Program-made: the position numbers and the translations under genes
Notes under the pieces: model-generated
The model's database searches: none
Told to the model about the DNA's origin: nothing
The model's input: the letters and a program-made list of their open reading frames with translations, nothing else
Source: Sanguinoderma infundibulare
Taxonomy: Eukaryota > Basidiomycota > Agaricomycetes > Polyporales > Polyporaceae
Length of the DNA stretch: 64,000 nt
Direction: 5' to 3'
NCBI GenBank assembly: GCA_032821775.1
Contig: JAVLRN010000003.1
Coordinates: 682,001-746,000, forward strand
Shown here: positions 1 through 11,763 of the stretch, in pieces
Layout of the letters: each line of letters opens with the position of its first letter
How positions within the stretch are numbered: the first letter of the stretch is position 1

Positions 1-3000
1 CTGGCCCTTGAAGTCGACGGTGGGTGTGGCTTCCCGGCGGCTGTTCTTGGCCTGGGCGCGCGCGGGGGAGGTGAGCTTGTCTATGGGTGCGGATGCCGTC
101 TTACGGCGGAGTGGGAAGGGACGTACCTGTTGGATCTCGAAACCGAACTTGTAGCCTTGCTTCCATGCACAGGAGACGTGAAACTCGTCCGGGCATTCAC
201 TGCACTGGATCACCGCGCCGTCTTCGCGGTCACAAAGCGCGCAGTTCTGTGCAGTCCGCGATAAGTGTTGATACCAAGGAAACGAATGGGGCGCTCACGT
301 TGTGCCACCGATATGTCGGTATGGTGCTGATGCCCTCAACGAGCCGCAGCCGGTTGGCATCCGAGTAGGTGATCTCTGGGATGAACACGGAGCACAACAC
401 GTGCACCCACGCTTGCCCTTCCGTTGGCTTACACGCGCGGAGATACGAGTCCGGTGGGGGATATATCAGCTTCTTCTTCGGGTCGCGCCGCATGCGCGGG
501 CAGAGAAGGCAGTCAGGTATCTGCACGAACGCAGAGCTCGCATGAGCGATCAGATAGAGCGCGGAGTGCGAAGGTAAACACACCAGCGACGCCTCGAGCA
601 AGTTCTCGTTCTGGCAGAGGTCGCACACCCAGTTCTCCGCCGTCGTGGGATCGGGCGCGACCCCGCACGCGCCCGCGTGGACACGGAACTGGCACTGCTT
701 GCAACGCAAAACTTCGCCCACTGGCCCGCTGCTCTGGCAGCCGACACAGCGCAACTGCGGAGCTGCAGCGGGAGGGGGAGTTGACTGTGAAGAGGCGGTC
801 TGTAAGAATGTTCTTGTGAGCTTCTTATGAACAACCTCAACGCGAAGTAACATACCTTCGCGCGTTTGGTCGTAGCAGGGTTCAGCGGTGTGCCCTCGCG
901 TTTGTTATCGGTCTTTGCCTTGGGCGTCGGCACGACGTCATCGCGGATGGGGCGCACGTTGAGGTCGGCGTACTTGCGCCAGCTCGGCCCACAGTTGTCA
1001 CACAGGACGCCCGTGGGCAGACCCTTAGGAGCCTTCCACCACGACTCGGACTCACGTGTGCGGCACGCGCCGCAGCTGTTGTGGTTCTTCTTGAGCTCCG
1101 TCACGATCGACCCTTCGTCGTCATCGGGGGAGGCCTCGCGCATCGGCACGTCCATCTTGTCGTCGCGGCCTTGAGCTCGCGCTGCACGGATACGCACGTT
1201 CTCCTCGCCGAGCTTCGAACTAATAGCGCCATGGTCAGGGACGATCGGCATCGAGAGACAAGATGCATACTTCTTCCACTGTCCATAGAAGCGTACGACC
1301 TCGGGCATCGTCCGGGTGCTCACCTCCTCGCGCACGGCACGCAGTTCGGCGCCGTGCATCGAGATCGCGTCCTCGAACGCCGCCACCTCGTCCGCGCCCC
1401 AATCCTTGTCGGTATATCGGGTTTCGTTCCTCTTGAACTGTAACACAGTTAGATACATTCGATGCAAAACATCGTGTTGTCTCACCTTCTGCAGGCGCAT
1501 CGGTGACCTCATGTTGGCGGCAGTGAAGTCACGCTTGAAGTTGACCCACGCTTCCGTCAGCCGAAAAGTAACCTCTGTCAACCAGTCGACGCTGCTGCGG
1601 TGCTTGTCATTCCTCGTGAGCAGGCTCTTCTGTTTCTCGACTGCACAGTATGGTCAGCCTTGTTTTCGTCCAGACTCGCTCTGTTTGTACTCACACGACT
1701 CCACTGGAACACAAAGATGGGTGAGCAAGGGTTAGATCGATGCCTCGGCCGATGCGCACCTTCAGCTGGAGACATTTCATTCACAAGGCTCAGGACCTCG
1801 ATCGTCGAATCTCCCCCTCGCTCTTCGATTTCTGCAGAGAGTCGTTAGTGGGTGTCTCTATATGTAGGATGTGAGCGTACCGATTGGCCTGTCTGCGGTA
1901 CCTGGAGCAGCGGGTACGTTGACTTGGTATTTGGGACCCACGCGGGTGGCCGCACGCGGGAAGATAAGGTCATCAGGGTCTGCAGTCCGAAATCAGCAGC
2001 TGCGGTGCAGCAGGCGCACCCCTCTCAGGCTCGCGCCATGTTTGTGAACGAGCACACGCACCAAGGGTGTCTTCTGCGAACGTGTACAGTCTGCACAGAC
2101 GTCAAAAAAAAACCCGCGCGGTCAGCCTCGCGCAAGTAAAGAAGCTCATCTCCGAGGGCACGCGCACTCACCCGAAGTACCGGAACGGCCACATCTTGAA
2201 GTGCTTGAGCTCCACGTTCTCCTCCTTCTCAGCGAGCACCCGGTCCTTCCGCGGACGTCCGCGACCCCGCGCGGCCGGCGCGTTCGTCTTCGGCCGGGGC
2301 GGGACAGGCGTGTGGTGCCGCATGTCGTGCTTCTGGACCTCCTCCTCGTGCGCGCGCGAGCACGGCGCGCACGTCCAGCCGTATCCGCGACTGGGTTTCG
2401 AGAGCATCGGCGGCGTGACGCACTCCATGTGAAAGTATTTCTTGCAGCGGTCGCACTGGAGGGACTCGGCGCTGCAAGTAGAATGAGCGCGGGCTCGGAG
2501 GATTCCGGCGCGTGAAGACCTACGGCGGGCACCACTTCTCACACGTCTCGCAGAGACGGAGATCGTCGGTCAGGTCCGGGACGACCTCCCGTTCTGCGAC
2601 TATGTACTCGTAGCGTTCGATGAGCACATCCTTGATGTGTGCGGGCACTGAGAATGGAGATGCTTAGAATATCGGGCAGACAGCCGCGCACGATGCGCCA
2701 CGCACCGTTGCGGACGGTCGTGGCAGGAATGACTTCGAACTCCTTCCTGAGCCAGGGATCAAAGAGGCGCGTGAAATAGAACCTGTCCGGCCGCTTCTTC
2801 CAGCCCGCGAGGTCCGAGATCCTGTCGCGGTGGTGGACGAAGCACTTTGAGCGGAGCTGACTAATCTCGCAGACCTCGGAATAGATAGCGGCGAGGAGAA
2901 GGCGTGAGTCGGCGACGCTGCGGTCCGAGACGTCGCTCGGGCGGTAGTACCACGCGAGGCGCACGCGGGTGATGGGCTCGTTGCGCCGTCCAGCCTTGTC

Positions 3001-3215
3001 GAACGTGGGCGTGCCCTGCGCTGGGAGGAACTCCATGATGCGGGCGATGGAGTAAGGGGTGCCGTCGCGGATGCCCCAGCTGGGCGAGCAGTAGACGTGG
3101 TCTGGAAAAATCAGCAGGATGTTCGGGGAAGTTGAGAAAGCTGGGAAGAATCACCGTTCACTTTGACCTCCTCGCCATTCTTGAGGGTGATCTTGAACGG
3201 CTGCGAGGAAGACAT
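1..3215 (-). CDS. SNT2: Snt2-like chromatin reader (BAH, PHD, SANT, GATA-type finger, extended PHD), 3' end outside window
   Basis: Multi-exon gene read right to left; the 3' end lies beyond base 1. ATG at 3215; exon 1 is 3155-3215, exon 2 2706-3101, exon 3 2533-2647, exon 4 2172-2471. Translating across the introns gives, in order: a BAH domain in exons 1-2 (...VNDHVYCSPSWGIRDG...), a C4HC3 PHD finger (LCETCEKC, then LQCDRCKKYFHMEC, about 2380-2560), a SANT/Myb-like helix region (around 1320-1420), a GATA-like finger (CGACRTRES...CDNC, about 990-1080) and an extended PHD (CVGCQ...CDLC, then CLLC and CALCD...CSEC, about 130-760). This order matches fungal Snt2, a reader of histone H3 tails that works in histone deacetylase/demethylase-associated complexes in the nucleus (family knowledge). 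The GATA-like finger between SANT and ePHD is a useful diagnostic. Family call is strong; exons left of 2100 are less exact. Confidence 0.85.
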
Positions 3216-3960
3216 CGCTACGTCTGGCGCCCGTCGGAGGGTCAGGAAGGTTGGGAATAGGGCGCAATGAAGTTGGAGTGGATGTGACTAATAATCAGAG
3301 CCGGCTCGAGGCGAATGAGGAAGCGTTGGATATTTACGGAGCTGGGGGACGATGAAGGTGGGACAGACGGGAGGAAGCAAGATGGTGGTGCGGGACACCG
3401 CCGGAGGACGAGATCTGTTTCTGGCGCCCGGGGAGGGTCGAAAATTCAGTGGTGAGGCTGTGCGCCTGTAGGGAGTCGTCGAGACTGGAAAGGGGCCGGA
3501 GGGATTATTTGAGGGACTGGAGGAGGTTGGAGGGGATGACGGTGGTGGAAAGAGGACGAACTGGAAACGAGATCTGGTCGCTGAATGGCAAGATTCAACT
3601 CCGACCCCTGCGCGGAACCTCGAGCTCCTGGCGGTGGTGGCGGTGGACTCGCATTTTCTGTCCCGCTACAAAGAGCCATACATTGATTCATTTAACCACA
3701 AATGCTACAGATACATGGTACGTTACGAAAGAGACCACTGGTAGTCGCAGAAAGTACGAGGACAGAACTAGGACCCCGGGAGCCACGCCGTTCGGCGTTT
3801 CCGCAGCTCCTCCTGCCGAAGCACACAATTGGACCCAGGTGGGACACCAGGGCTTCAAGCTTCAAATGTTCCCATTGAACAAAGTACGTGAGGTACTGTA
3901 CAAACTCCGCAGAGAACGGAAGTCCTATGTTACATGAGAAGGATGCATCCGAGGACATTG
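3216..3960. other. Intergenic, Snt2-like promoter side
   Basis: About 745 bp between the Snt2-like start codon and the PHF5A stop. It must hold the Snt2-like promoter and the PHF5A 3' UTR. Open frames here are low-complexity (Gly/Arg/Pro) shadows. I see no gene. Confidence 0.6.
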
Positions 3961-4591
3961 CTAGCCTTTCTTGAAGCCTGCAACAGAGAAGAAGAGAAGA
4001 CACGGAAAGACGCTGAGCAACGCACAGCGATGGTCTAGAAGATAGTCACGCACCTAAACGACGCCTCTCATAGAACAAGTCCGTCCTACTCGCTCCTAGG
4101 TTGACGATCTTCGGACATCCATCACGGTCCTTCTCTAGCCTTGTGCACTCAGCGCAGTAATAAGCGTCAGAGATACCTAGCCGTCGCGTTAGCTCACGGT
4201 ATGGGGGAAGAGCGGCAGACACTCACCAGGAGAACCGCAGATGATGCATCGTCCGCCGTAAGTGCCAAAGTTGCATTCATCACAGATGCGGACAAGGGTC
4301 TCGGGGCGCACGTAGGAGTCACAGACAGGACTGTGTGGCAGCTGCGTCAGCTGAAGGATATCGCGTGACCCTTGGTATGAGACGCACCATTTCCCGTCAT
4401 CTTTCTCACACAGACGGCCGATAGCTGTTGCAGCGAGGGTCAACCAAACCTAGGCATGGGCGATATCGGAACTCTGCTACGCACCGGTACCGGGTTGCCT
4501 TCTGCACATGATGAGATCTGGTGCATATTAACGTCAGTACCGTATCGCACTGGTATAAATGCTGGAATGCACCTGGGTGGTGTTTAGACAT
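3961..4591 (-). CDS. RDS3: PHF5A/Rds3, SF3b complex zinc-finger subunit
   Basis: Six exons: 4573-4591, 4485-4517, 4388-4424, 4227-4330, 4054-4176, 3961-3977. All phases close, giving 110 aa, the same length as human PHF5A. The protein starts MSKHHPDLIMC and contains the hallmark segments [34 protein letters not shown] and [16 protein letters not shown], ending GFKKG. PHF5A/Rds3 is a compact zinc-knuckle protein of the U2 snRNP SF3b particle and takes part in branch-point recognition in the nucleus (established). Five introns in a 110-codon gene is dense. One usually conserved cysteine is Asp here: the segment reads LCEKDDGKC where human and yeast have LCEKCDGKC. The rest of the cysteine framework is present. 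Confidence 0.95.
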
Positions 4592-6170
4592 TGTCGATGA
4601 GGGCCGTGAGACCGATGGGGATGAGGAGAGGCAGGGAGGAGTCGCAGCTGCAACAGCAAGAGGCACGGTGACCGAAAGGCTTGGGCGCGTATTAGTCAGC
4701 ACGCGTCTACACGGAATCAAGCCTCGATCTGCCTCGGTTGACGACTCGGACTTTAACTGACACCAATCTTTAAATTCTCTACGACGTCCGTTTACTTGGC
4801 TATTTTTCCTGTACAAATCGGTGTCAGATGAATTTACAGCGTAGAAACGACCAAGAATCAAACACACCCCAGGCTACGCCGCCAGTATCGGTCCCGTGAG
4901 ACTCCCGCTGTGCTCCTCTCCTGGCCTTTTTGCGCTAGCGAATTGACTTGACTGGGTGCGTCGTACTCCGGCCATTGCGCGACTCGTCCCTGAAGTCTCT
5001 ATGCTGGGCCATCAGCACGGACAGCCTTCCCCCAACAAAGTCAGCACATATGGCGTACCGGGCCCGCAACTGTGACTCGTGTGGACTTCGGAGCGAAGAG
5101 AGGCCAATCCGCGCCGGTAGAAGCCGTTCCATCAATGGGCAGCGAATTTGAACCTCGACCCGGAAGAGGAAGCGGTACCAGAGCCTATGTGAAATATTGG
5201 ACCTACGTGCGTTACACCAGACTTGCACCGAGTAGTTCTGACTTGTGTGCCCAGGGGCAGGTACCGCACGATGTGGATGAGACGGAAAGTTTACACAAAT
5301 TATCATCGTGCTCCCGACTCATATAGCACCTTGCCACATCTCTAAAGAAGCCCAGGGAACCGAATCTAGCCCAAACCGCCCCCCCCTGCATCTTGTGTGG
5401 AGCACGTGGCGTACTACTCGAGACGTTCAGGCGGCTGCCATGAGTAGTATCAGAAACGGCTGTTCCGGAAAGAAACAGGCCACCCGCTCTCGACCTCGAT
5501 CTTGCTCCTGCATGGGGAATCTTGGTCGTTGCGACTCGCCGAAACATGCTGCACATGCCTCTTAGCCAGCACCGCCCGGTTGCTGTTGGCGCAATCTTGT
5601 GCTTGAAATTCAAATGATTCCACGCGGTGTATCTCAGCAGTGACACACAGGTTTGCTATCTTCGGTTGGACAGAGTTCGACGACCAGTTCAACACGACTG
5701 TTATTCGACGATCCCTGGTACACCCATCAACGCGCAACATCGCGCACACCTGCAGCCAGAGGCATCTCTCCCACGAGTCGTACCTTTCCGTTGTGATTCT
5801 GCCTCTGATTGACCTTGTTGGGCAACATACAACACTTATCATGTGGGTCCCTCTCTATTTTTGTAATCGGTCCCGACGCTGAAGTCCTCTCTAGTCCTCT
5901 ATCGTCAATTCAGTCATGGGCTTGGCCCTCCAAGGCCCTCCATTGTCAAGCCCTTGTTCGACGTTCCACATCACCTTTTCCAGGTCTAACGGACCACATG
6001 TTGCCCCTGGCGTCGGTGATCAAGAAGCTTGTAACCATGCGTCCCGCTCTCCGGAATACTCCGACAATGCAATCCATCCTTCCAGACAGAAGCACTCTGA
6101 AAAGCACACCACCTCGCAACGATACGTCTGTCAAGTCCACACCTAATGACGACATCTATGTCTGTTCTCA
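4592..6170. other. Long intergenic stretch without a recognised gene
   Basis: About 1.6 kb between PHF5A and the glutamic peptidase promoter. Both strands carry only short frames with no motif I recognise. Possible gene remnants cannot be excluded. Confidence 0.5.
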
Positions 6171-6179
6171 CCCAAGACA

Positions 6180-6186
6180 TATAAAA
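6180..6186 (+). promoter_or_regulatory. TATA box of the glutamic peptidase gene
   Basis: TATAAAA 98 bp upstream of the ATG at 6284, a typical spacing for a TATA-driven secreted-protease gene in filamentous fungi. Confidence 0.6.
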
Positions 6187-6283
6187 GCTTCGTACCTCCA
6201 GCCGACTCTCCTGCAGCTCGGGACACACCTAGTTCTGACAACTCATTTTAGTCGGCTTCCACTCCCATCCTTTGTTCACCGCC

Positions 6284-7254
6284 ATGTTCGCTGCTACCCT
6301 CCTCTGCCAGGTGCTCCTTGCCACCGCGGCCTTCGCCATCCCCACCGCCAAGCAGCGCTTCGCCGACCGTCTCGCCCGCCGCGCATCTGGCTTCGCACAC
6401 CAGTCTCAGCCCAAACAGCTCGTCTCCTCGGCGTCCGTGGCTGAGGCGAACGCCATCGGCAACGTCTCGCACGTCGAGTACAGCAGCAACTGGGCCGGTG
6501 CGGTGCTATCTGAGAGTACGGTGAGTTGTCGGACCGGGAGACTCGAGATGCAAGCTCGACCGATCTAACGTTTTCCATATTCCTTATTAGGCTACGTGGA
6601 AGACTGTCACAGGCACCTTTGTCGTCCCCACTCCCAAGGAGCCCTCCGGTGCTTCAGGTTCGCACTCTGCGTCTGCCTGGGTCGGCATCGACGGCGACAC
6701 CTGCCAGACCGCCATCCTCCAGACCGGCGTCGACTTCACCGTGAGCGGCAGCAGTGTCAGCTACGATGGTGAGCGGGCGCGTCGCCCTTATCGTCCGCGT
6801 GGTCGAGTTCTCGTCCGCTGATCGCATACGCCACACTTCCGCATACATAGCGTGGTATGAATGGTACCCCGACTTCGCCTTCGACTTCTCCGGTATCAGC
6901 TTCTCCGCGGGAAACACGGTAACCGTCACCGTCACTGCGTCCTCCAAGACCGGCGGCACGGCGACGATCACGAACGAGTCGACGGGTAAGACCGTCTCGC
7001 ACACGTTCTCCGGCCAGCCGTCGCTCTGCGAGTTCGACGCGGAGTGGATCGTCGAGGACTACGAGGAGGGCAGCTCGCTCGTGCCCTTCGCCGACTTTGG
7101 CACCGTCACCTTCACCGGCGCGACCGCGGGCACGCTCAGCGGCTCGACCGTTGGCCCGTCCGGCGCCACCATCATCGACATCGAGCAGAACAGCAAGGTC
7201 CTGACTTCGGTCTCGACCTCGTCCAGCTCTGTCACCGTGTCTTACTCCGGCTGA
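6284..7254 (+). CDS. Secreted glutamic peptidase (eqolisin, family G1)
   Basis: Three exons, 6284-6520, 6591-6768 and 6851-7254, in frame for 272 aa. An N-terminal hydrophobic signal peptide (about residues 1-18) is followed by a propeptide of about 45-50 residues containing a basic LARRAS site, then the mature beta-sandwich beginning near VEYSSNWAGAV. The core motif WVGIDGDTCQTAILQTG and the later AEWIVEDYEEG are the family signatures. By comparison with scytalidoglutamic peptidase the catalytic pair is Gln123 (in ILQTG) and Glu203 (in AEWIVED), both present. Eqolisins are acid-active extracellular endopeptidases unaffected by pepstatin (family knowledge). The gene looks intact and complete, with a TATA box just upstream. 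The start at 6284 is the first ATG giving a signal peptide. Confidence 0.93.
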
Positions 7255-7679
7255 GCGGTGCATACATGATCGGTATTGCTCAGCGGGTGGGTATTCTGCG
7301 GGATCTTTCGGGAACAGAACTGGGGATGCCTCGTCAATGTATGTATTACGAAACGAGACAGATTGTAACGATTGTAACGATGCCTATACCCCTTGTTGTT
7401 CAAATGCGAAAGAGTTCGCCTCTGATGCCAAGCCCGTTTGCTGTGTGTTCACATGGTTTGCAAGGGAAACTGATAGAAAGCCCATTCGAAGACCTCCACA
7501 GTCATTTGACATGAACGCCGCATGGATAGACTGTGGAACATTCACGAAGTTGTTCGTCCGACCTGACCGCAGCGCGAACCACAGCACTTGCTTCGGAAGG
7601 ATGATAAATGGCAACCCCTTCAGCAGGTGGACGCTTACGTTCGCACAATGACAACTCACGAATCGACCATGCTCAAACC
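7255..7679. other. Intergenic, 3' side of the glutamic peptidase
   Basis: About 425 bp of unique-looking sequence between the peptidase stop and the start of the repeat module. Nothing recognisable. Confidence 0.5.
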
Positions 7680-8170
7680 GCCTGCGATCACTAGCACTCT
7701 CCCAGTCGCAGGCTGTAAAACCCCGCGGTCTACAAGTCCTACTCAGTCCTCAGTCAGTCTCGTACCCAAGCCGTATGGGTACTGCATCCGAATACGCGAT
7801 CTCACATCCGTACTCAGCCGTGTTCGATATATTGGAAGCAAACATGGCCAGTCCAGAATGCCAACTTCGACTCGTACGAAGACAAATACTTATGGAGCTG
7901 AGACCGAATCAATCGCAAAACAAGCTCAACCATGCATTACAAAGGAACAGGCTCCGAGTCGGTAGCCAGTCAATGATGTCCAAAGCTGCCGGTGGACGAG
8001 CAACTCAGCGGTCATCGGCCTGCCAAGTCCAAGCCGTACGTAGGCGGTAGCCAGCAACCTGCGAACCTGGTCAGGATAGGCACAATGACTTGGAAGCGGA
8101 ACCCTGCAAAACCAATGCAACCAAGTCGGAGGCCGTAGCCAGCAACCAGCGAGATGAATGTGATAAGACA
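7680..8170. repeat. Degenerate repeat module, copy A
   Basis: Contains motifs that recur at 13.1-14.0 kb: GTAGCCAGCAACC near 8047 and 8132, GGCTCCGAGTCGGT near 7951, and AATG..TCCAAAGC near 7973. It sits directly 3' of the decayed gene copy at 8171-8860, just as the longer array lies 3' of the intact gene at 14 kb. The repeat and gene therefore appear to have been duplicated together. Confidence 0.7.
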
Positions 8171-8860
8171 CGAAAATGATCCGAGGTAGGTCCAGGGAAG
8201 GTTCGGGACAGGACGCATTACGCCATCAACGCTTTGGCGATGTTAGGAGGCCTGGGCTTGAGCTCCGCCTTTGCAACGAGTCTCGCTACATCACTCTGCA
8301 TACTGGCAAGCTTCTGCGGAACTCTACGTACCGCAAGCGCCCCCGCTCTCGAGGCGGCTCACCTGCACGCCTGCCCGGGTGCGGAAGCTGCGGAGAGAGG
8401 TCAGTAAAGTAACGAGAATGACGCAGAGAATAAATCGTACGTCTTTGGAGGTCCCGTCGGAAAATTTGTCGACGGCCTCGCGGTCGTCAGAACGACGAGG
8501 CAGATCGGGTGGTGTTGTCATGGCCTTCGGGGAGACGGAACTTCGTCTGTTTAATTTCCAGCTTATCCACGATGTCTTTCTCAGGGTTCTGGACACTGAA
8601 GCTATCCTAGGTAAAGGCGAGAGGAATATTGTCGCTCGCATGGCCGCCAACCTCCACCTCGCCCCCGTCGAGGCGAGGGCACCCGGATGGGGTGGCTTAA
8701 GGAAAGACACGGGCTTGAAGAATGTCTTGTCGACGACACATGCCCGGTACGTTGCGACGACCTTTTTCTTCCTTAGAGCCGAACGTCCAAAGCATTGCCT
8801 GCCATGGGTCTTGATGGTAAAGAGCGCGATTCTATGTAAGGACCGGACATAAGTAGTCGC
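8171..8860 (-). pseudogene. Decayed copy of the 14 kb orphan gene
   Basis: Read on the minus strand this matches the intact gene at 14021-14695 over nearly its whole length. The N-terminal part gives FTIKTHGRQCFGRSALRKKK against FTLKTPGGQYFGRSVLKKNK. Further on it has VVATYRACVVDKTFFKPV against VVAEYRAWVVGKTFSKPL. The intron and C-terminal region can also be followed (8180-8450). The reading frame is broken by shifts and I find no intact start, so no full product is possible. It is a dead duplicate carrying its 3' repeat array (7680-8170). Confidence 0.8.
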
Positions 8861-8948
8861 AACCTAGAAAGGTGAAGCCGGCCTGCTCGAGGACAGAAGT
8901 CGTCATCTGAGCGGCCTGTCATTACGGACCGTGAATGCGGCTGAGGGC

Positions 8949-9306
8949 CAGGGTAGCGTTGTGCTGGGCCCGGCTCGGGTCAACAGCCCGGGTTTGGGCT
9001 CGGCTTTGAGGGGCTCAGGCTCACCAATACCTTGAACCGGGCCCTCCTGTCCAGAATCCGGCAGGGCTCGGGCTCACTGAGCGCGGACTTCTGGCCAACT
9101 TCTGGCGGGTGATTGTAAATTGACCTATTCATACACGAAAACGCACGTATAAATGTTGTTTGGCCTCAACTTCGTGGTTCTTAGCTGGTCAGAATTGGCA
9201 GAGAGAGACGGGCTGAACTAGGATGGATTTGCTACCGTGGTCGGACGTCGTTGACGATTATGGCAGGTCTAGCGCCCGTTTGGCACGGGCCCGGCCCGGC
9301 CCCTGA
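8949..9306. mobile_element. GGGCTCGG-rich short element, possible hAT-type remnant
   Basis: A 358-bp stretch with clusters of GGGCTCGG/CCCGGGC words at both ends. The left end starts CAGGGTAGCG and the right end, read inward, starts CAGGGGCCGGGC. Such subterminal GC-rich motifs and CAGGG ends resemble non-autonomous hAT elements. The 8-bp flanks I compared do not match, so no target-site duplication is shown. Confidence 0.3.
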
Positions 9307-9545
9307 CCAGGTCGCCGACGCGGAGCTCATCGACCTCATCGACCTGTTGGACCGTTTCCCGGCTTCCGTGAATTCGTGCACTGTATCATCGTGTCGTCTG
9401 GCAACGTGAAGAATAAGAAACTCTATCGCAGTGTACATCTGGCAAACATGAGAGCTTAAAATGAGGCATCGTTTCGCCGCGCAATAGTGATGCGTTTCCA
9501 AAAGCGAGGCGTAAGTAACGCAAGTGGAACCAACTGGGGCCGCGG

Positions 9546-10241
9546 TCAATCCTTGACAGCCCTTGGCCTCCTTGCCTCGAACAGGGCGACCACTCCGACG
9601 ACCGTCACCTCCCACTCCGCAAACGCTTCCTCGAGCGCCTCCCTCAGCCCCTCCTCCGAATCCCCCCTGTTTCCAAAGACGGCCTTTTTGTTGTAGAACG
9701 CCATGAGCCAGGAGCCGAGCCAGTTGTGCATCACACCCTTGCCGAGGATGGTAGACCCGAATAGGACGCCATTCGGTGCGAGGGCGGGCACAATATTAGC
9801 GAAGACGGCGTTGGCCTTTTGAGGGAAGGAGCCAGGGAGGCAATGGAGGACGTAGTAGAGCGCGACCGAGTCGTACTTTCCGCGCATGTCCGGAGAAAGC
9901 AGCGGCTGGAATATGTTATGCTCGAGCGTGTCGATGGACCCGTTGCAGCCCACGCTCGCGAGGCGGTTCTTGGAGTACGTGAGGGTGTTTGGGTTAAGGT
10001 CGCACATGGTAATCAGCCGCGTCTTGGAGAGCGCGCCGGATGAGGCTGCGTTGGCAGGGTAATATCCGGTGCCGGAGCCGACCTCGAGGTGAGCGCGGGA
10101 GTCTTTTGTGTGCTTTTCGTAGAAAGGGGTGAGGGTGGTGCGGGTCGAACAGCGCCACGCGAAAGTGTTAGAGATCAAGAGGACGAAAAAATCGTATAGC
10201 CTGAGGATAAAGGTGTTGTAGATGGACGCAGAGGGTTCCAT
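9546..10241 (-). CDS. Class I SAM-dependent methyltransferase
   Basis: Single-exon gene, ATG at 10241 (MEPSASIYNTFI), 231 aa. The Rossmann-fold motif I is clear at residues 52-60 (LEVGSGTGY). It is followed by an acidic strand end (MCDLNPNTL, typical of the residue binding the ribose of SAM), and by motif IV-like VALYYVLHCLPG and a GVLFGSTILG strand. Upstream in-frame codons extend the ORF but are proline-rich and unlike the family, so I prefer 10241. Small stand-alone methyltransferases of this size occur in fungal secondary metabolism. The neighbours here (repeats on both sides) do not form a clear biosynthetic cluster, so the substrate is unknown. Confidence 0.8.
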   Translation of the reverse strand: MEPSASIYNTFILRLYDFFVLLISNTFAWRCSTRTTLTPFYEKHTKDSRAHLEVGSGTGYYPANAASSGALSKTRLITMCDLNPNTLTYSKNRLASVGCNGSIDTLEHNIFQPLLSPDMRGKYDSVALYYVLHCLPGSFPQKANAVFANIVPALAPNGVLFGSTILGKGVMHNWLGSWLMAFYNKKAVFGNRGDSEEGLREALEEAFAEWEVTVVGVVALFEARRPRAVKD

Positions 10242-11680
10242 TGTGGACAATTCTCGTCGGCGAGATGAGGGGCTAAAGTCAAGGGTCGGGGGATGAGCGC
10301 CTGCGCCTGATGGGTGCTGATGGCTTGCGACGCGAGGTGGCCGCGGCGGTGGCACTCACGTGACGGTGACTCAGGTTGATCATAACTTCACGTGCGGACA
10401 CGTCGAGGTACTGCTTCCAATTCCGATTCCTCCAGACTTTGCTAAAAGAATACCATCAAGATCAGTAGTATTTTAGGTGAGCTATAGCCACATGTATGTA
10501 TCATACCAGAAGCCCGGGCTTGCGGGCTCGGCTCGGGCTGTGAGGACTCGGAAGCCGGGGATTGACTCGGGCTTCAAGGAGTCTCCCAGCCCCGCGCAAC
10601 ACTTCATTGAGTTTGTCTAGGGGCCGCGTCTGACGTACTTTCTTTTCTTGCCCAATGCCCTGCTCGCTATCCCGTGATTGAAATATGTATTCGACCACGC
10701 AATCATTGTGTATAGCTGCGCTGGGAAAATACTTCGAATATGCCGCCTCGGCTTGAACGCCATGAAGGCATCAAAATATAGGAAGGAAACGCGTCATCTC
10801 ATGTGGATTTCTCGACCAGGCATGGCTATGCAGGTCGACCTTGGCGATTATGAGGCGGCAGAGACGGTGAGCCATCATCACGAGACCCCAAGGTGTCGGT
10901 GATGCTTGCACCCTGATGGCGCAAGGACGGGAGCATATCAGTAAGTGCTCTTTCCCTCAACTGCATCGAAGGGCATGCAATTCGTCACATGAATTGACAC
11001 CTTTCCATGCATGGGCGAGAGATTGTACCAGTGGGTACTTCTCAGTCGCGTCCATGCCGTGCCTGACCACATTCGCGGAAGTCCAATAACCCGGTATTAC
11101 CTGAAAAACACTCCAATCCGCGTATCTGAGTTCTAACTGCTCATCGATGGTTGCACGTTGTCTGCTACCTCCTAGATCCGAGCCTCAGGACGGGTTGAAG
11201 GCGGCGAGTGTGAGGTGCCATGGATTCCAGCACCGGAGCCAGAAGGCGTGTTTCATTGAAGCCTCGTCCGAATTCATGCGTCAGTGAACCAGGAAGGTGA
11301 ATGAGCCAAGGCTACGACACTCAGGGTCGGTTCCTGCCAAGTAGAAGAGTGCATTTTTTTCAGTCAAGCTGCTATTCTGCGAGACGCCGCTGCGATGTAA
11401 GTAGACCCGAAATCCGTTTTGAGCAGAGGCGGTATTTCCGCCCAACGCACGGCGCAATACCTTGCTTGCGGCACAAGCTGCAAGCGGCCGAGAGGCATCT
11501 CGTGATTGTCTCGTCTGCAAGTATAAGAGAAGTCGAGAGTCAGCGAGAGAGTCAGCAAGCACTGCGGTCACCGTATCGTTTTTCAGTCAGTACAATCCTC
11601 GTCCTCCGGAGTCGCATCTGCTTACCTTTCGCTACACCAGGCTTGAATCCCTGAGGTTCCTTCTTCATACTTACTCGTTA
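10242..11680. other. Intergenic with a second GGGCTCGG-rich patch
   Basis: About 1.4 kb. Positions 10508-10600 repeat the GGGCTCGG/CCCGGGC words seen at 8949-9306. No supported gene; the short frames at 11281-11654 on both strands overlap each other and have no motif. Confidence 0.5.
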
Positions 11681-11697
11681 CAACTCGAAGACACGGT

Positions 11698-11762
11698 AGG
11701 ATGCTTTCCGACCTCTCGCCTTTGGCTCGCATTCTGATTCGGATCCATTTTCATATCCCAGT
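11698..11762 (+). other. Probable 5' UTR intron of the PSD-like gene
   Basis: GTAGGATGC...CCCAG immediately upstream of the preferred ATG at 11764. The upstream in-frame ATG at 11701 falls inside it, which argues for the shorter protein. Confidence 0.45.
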
Positions 11763-11763
11763 C

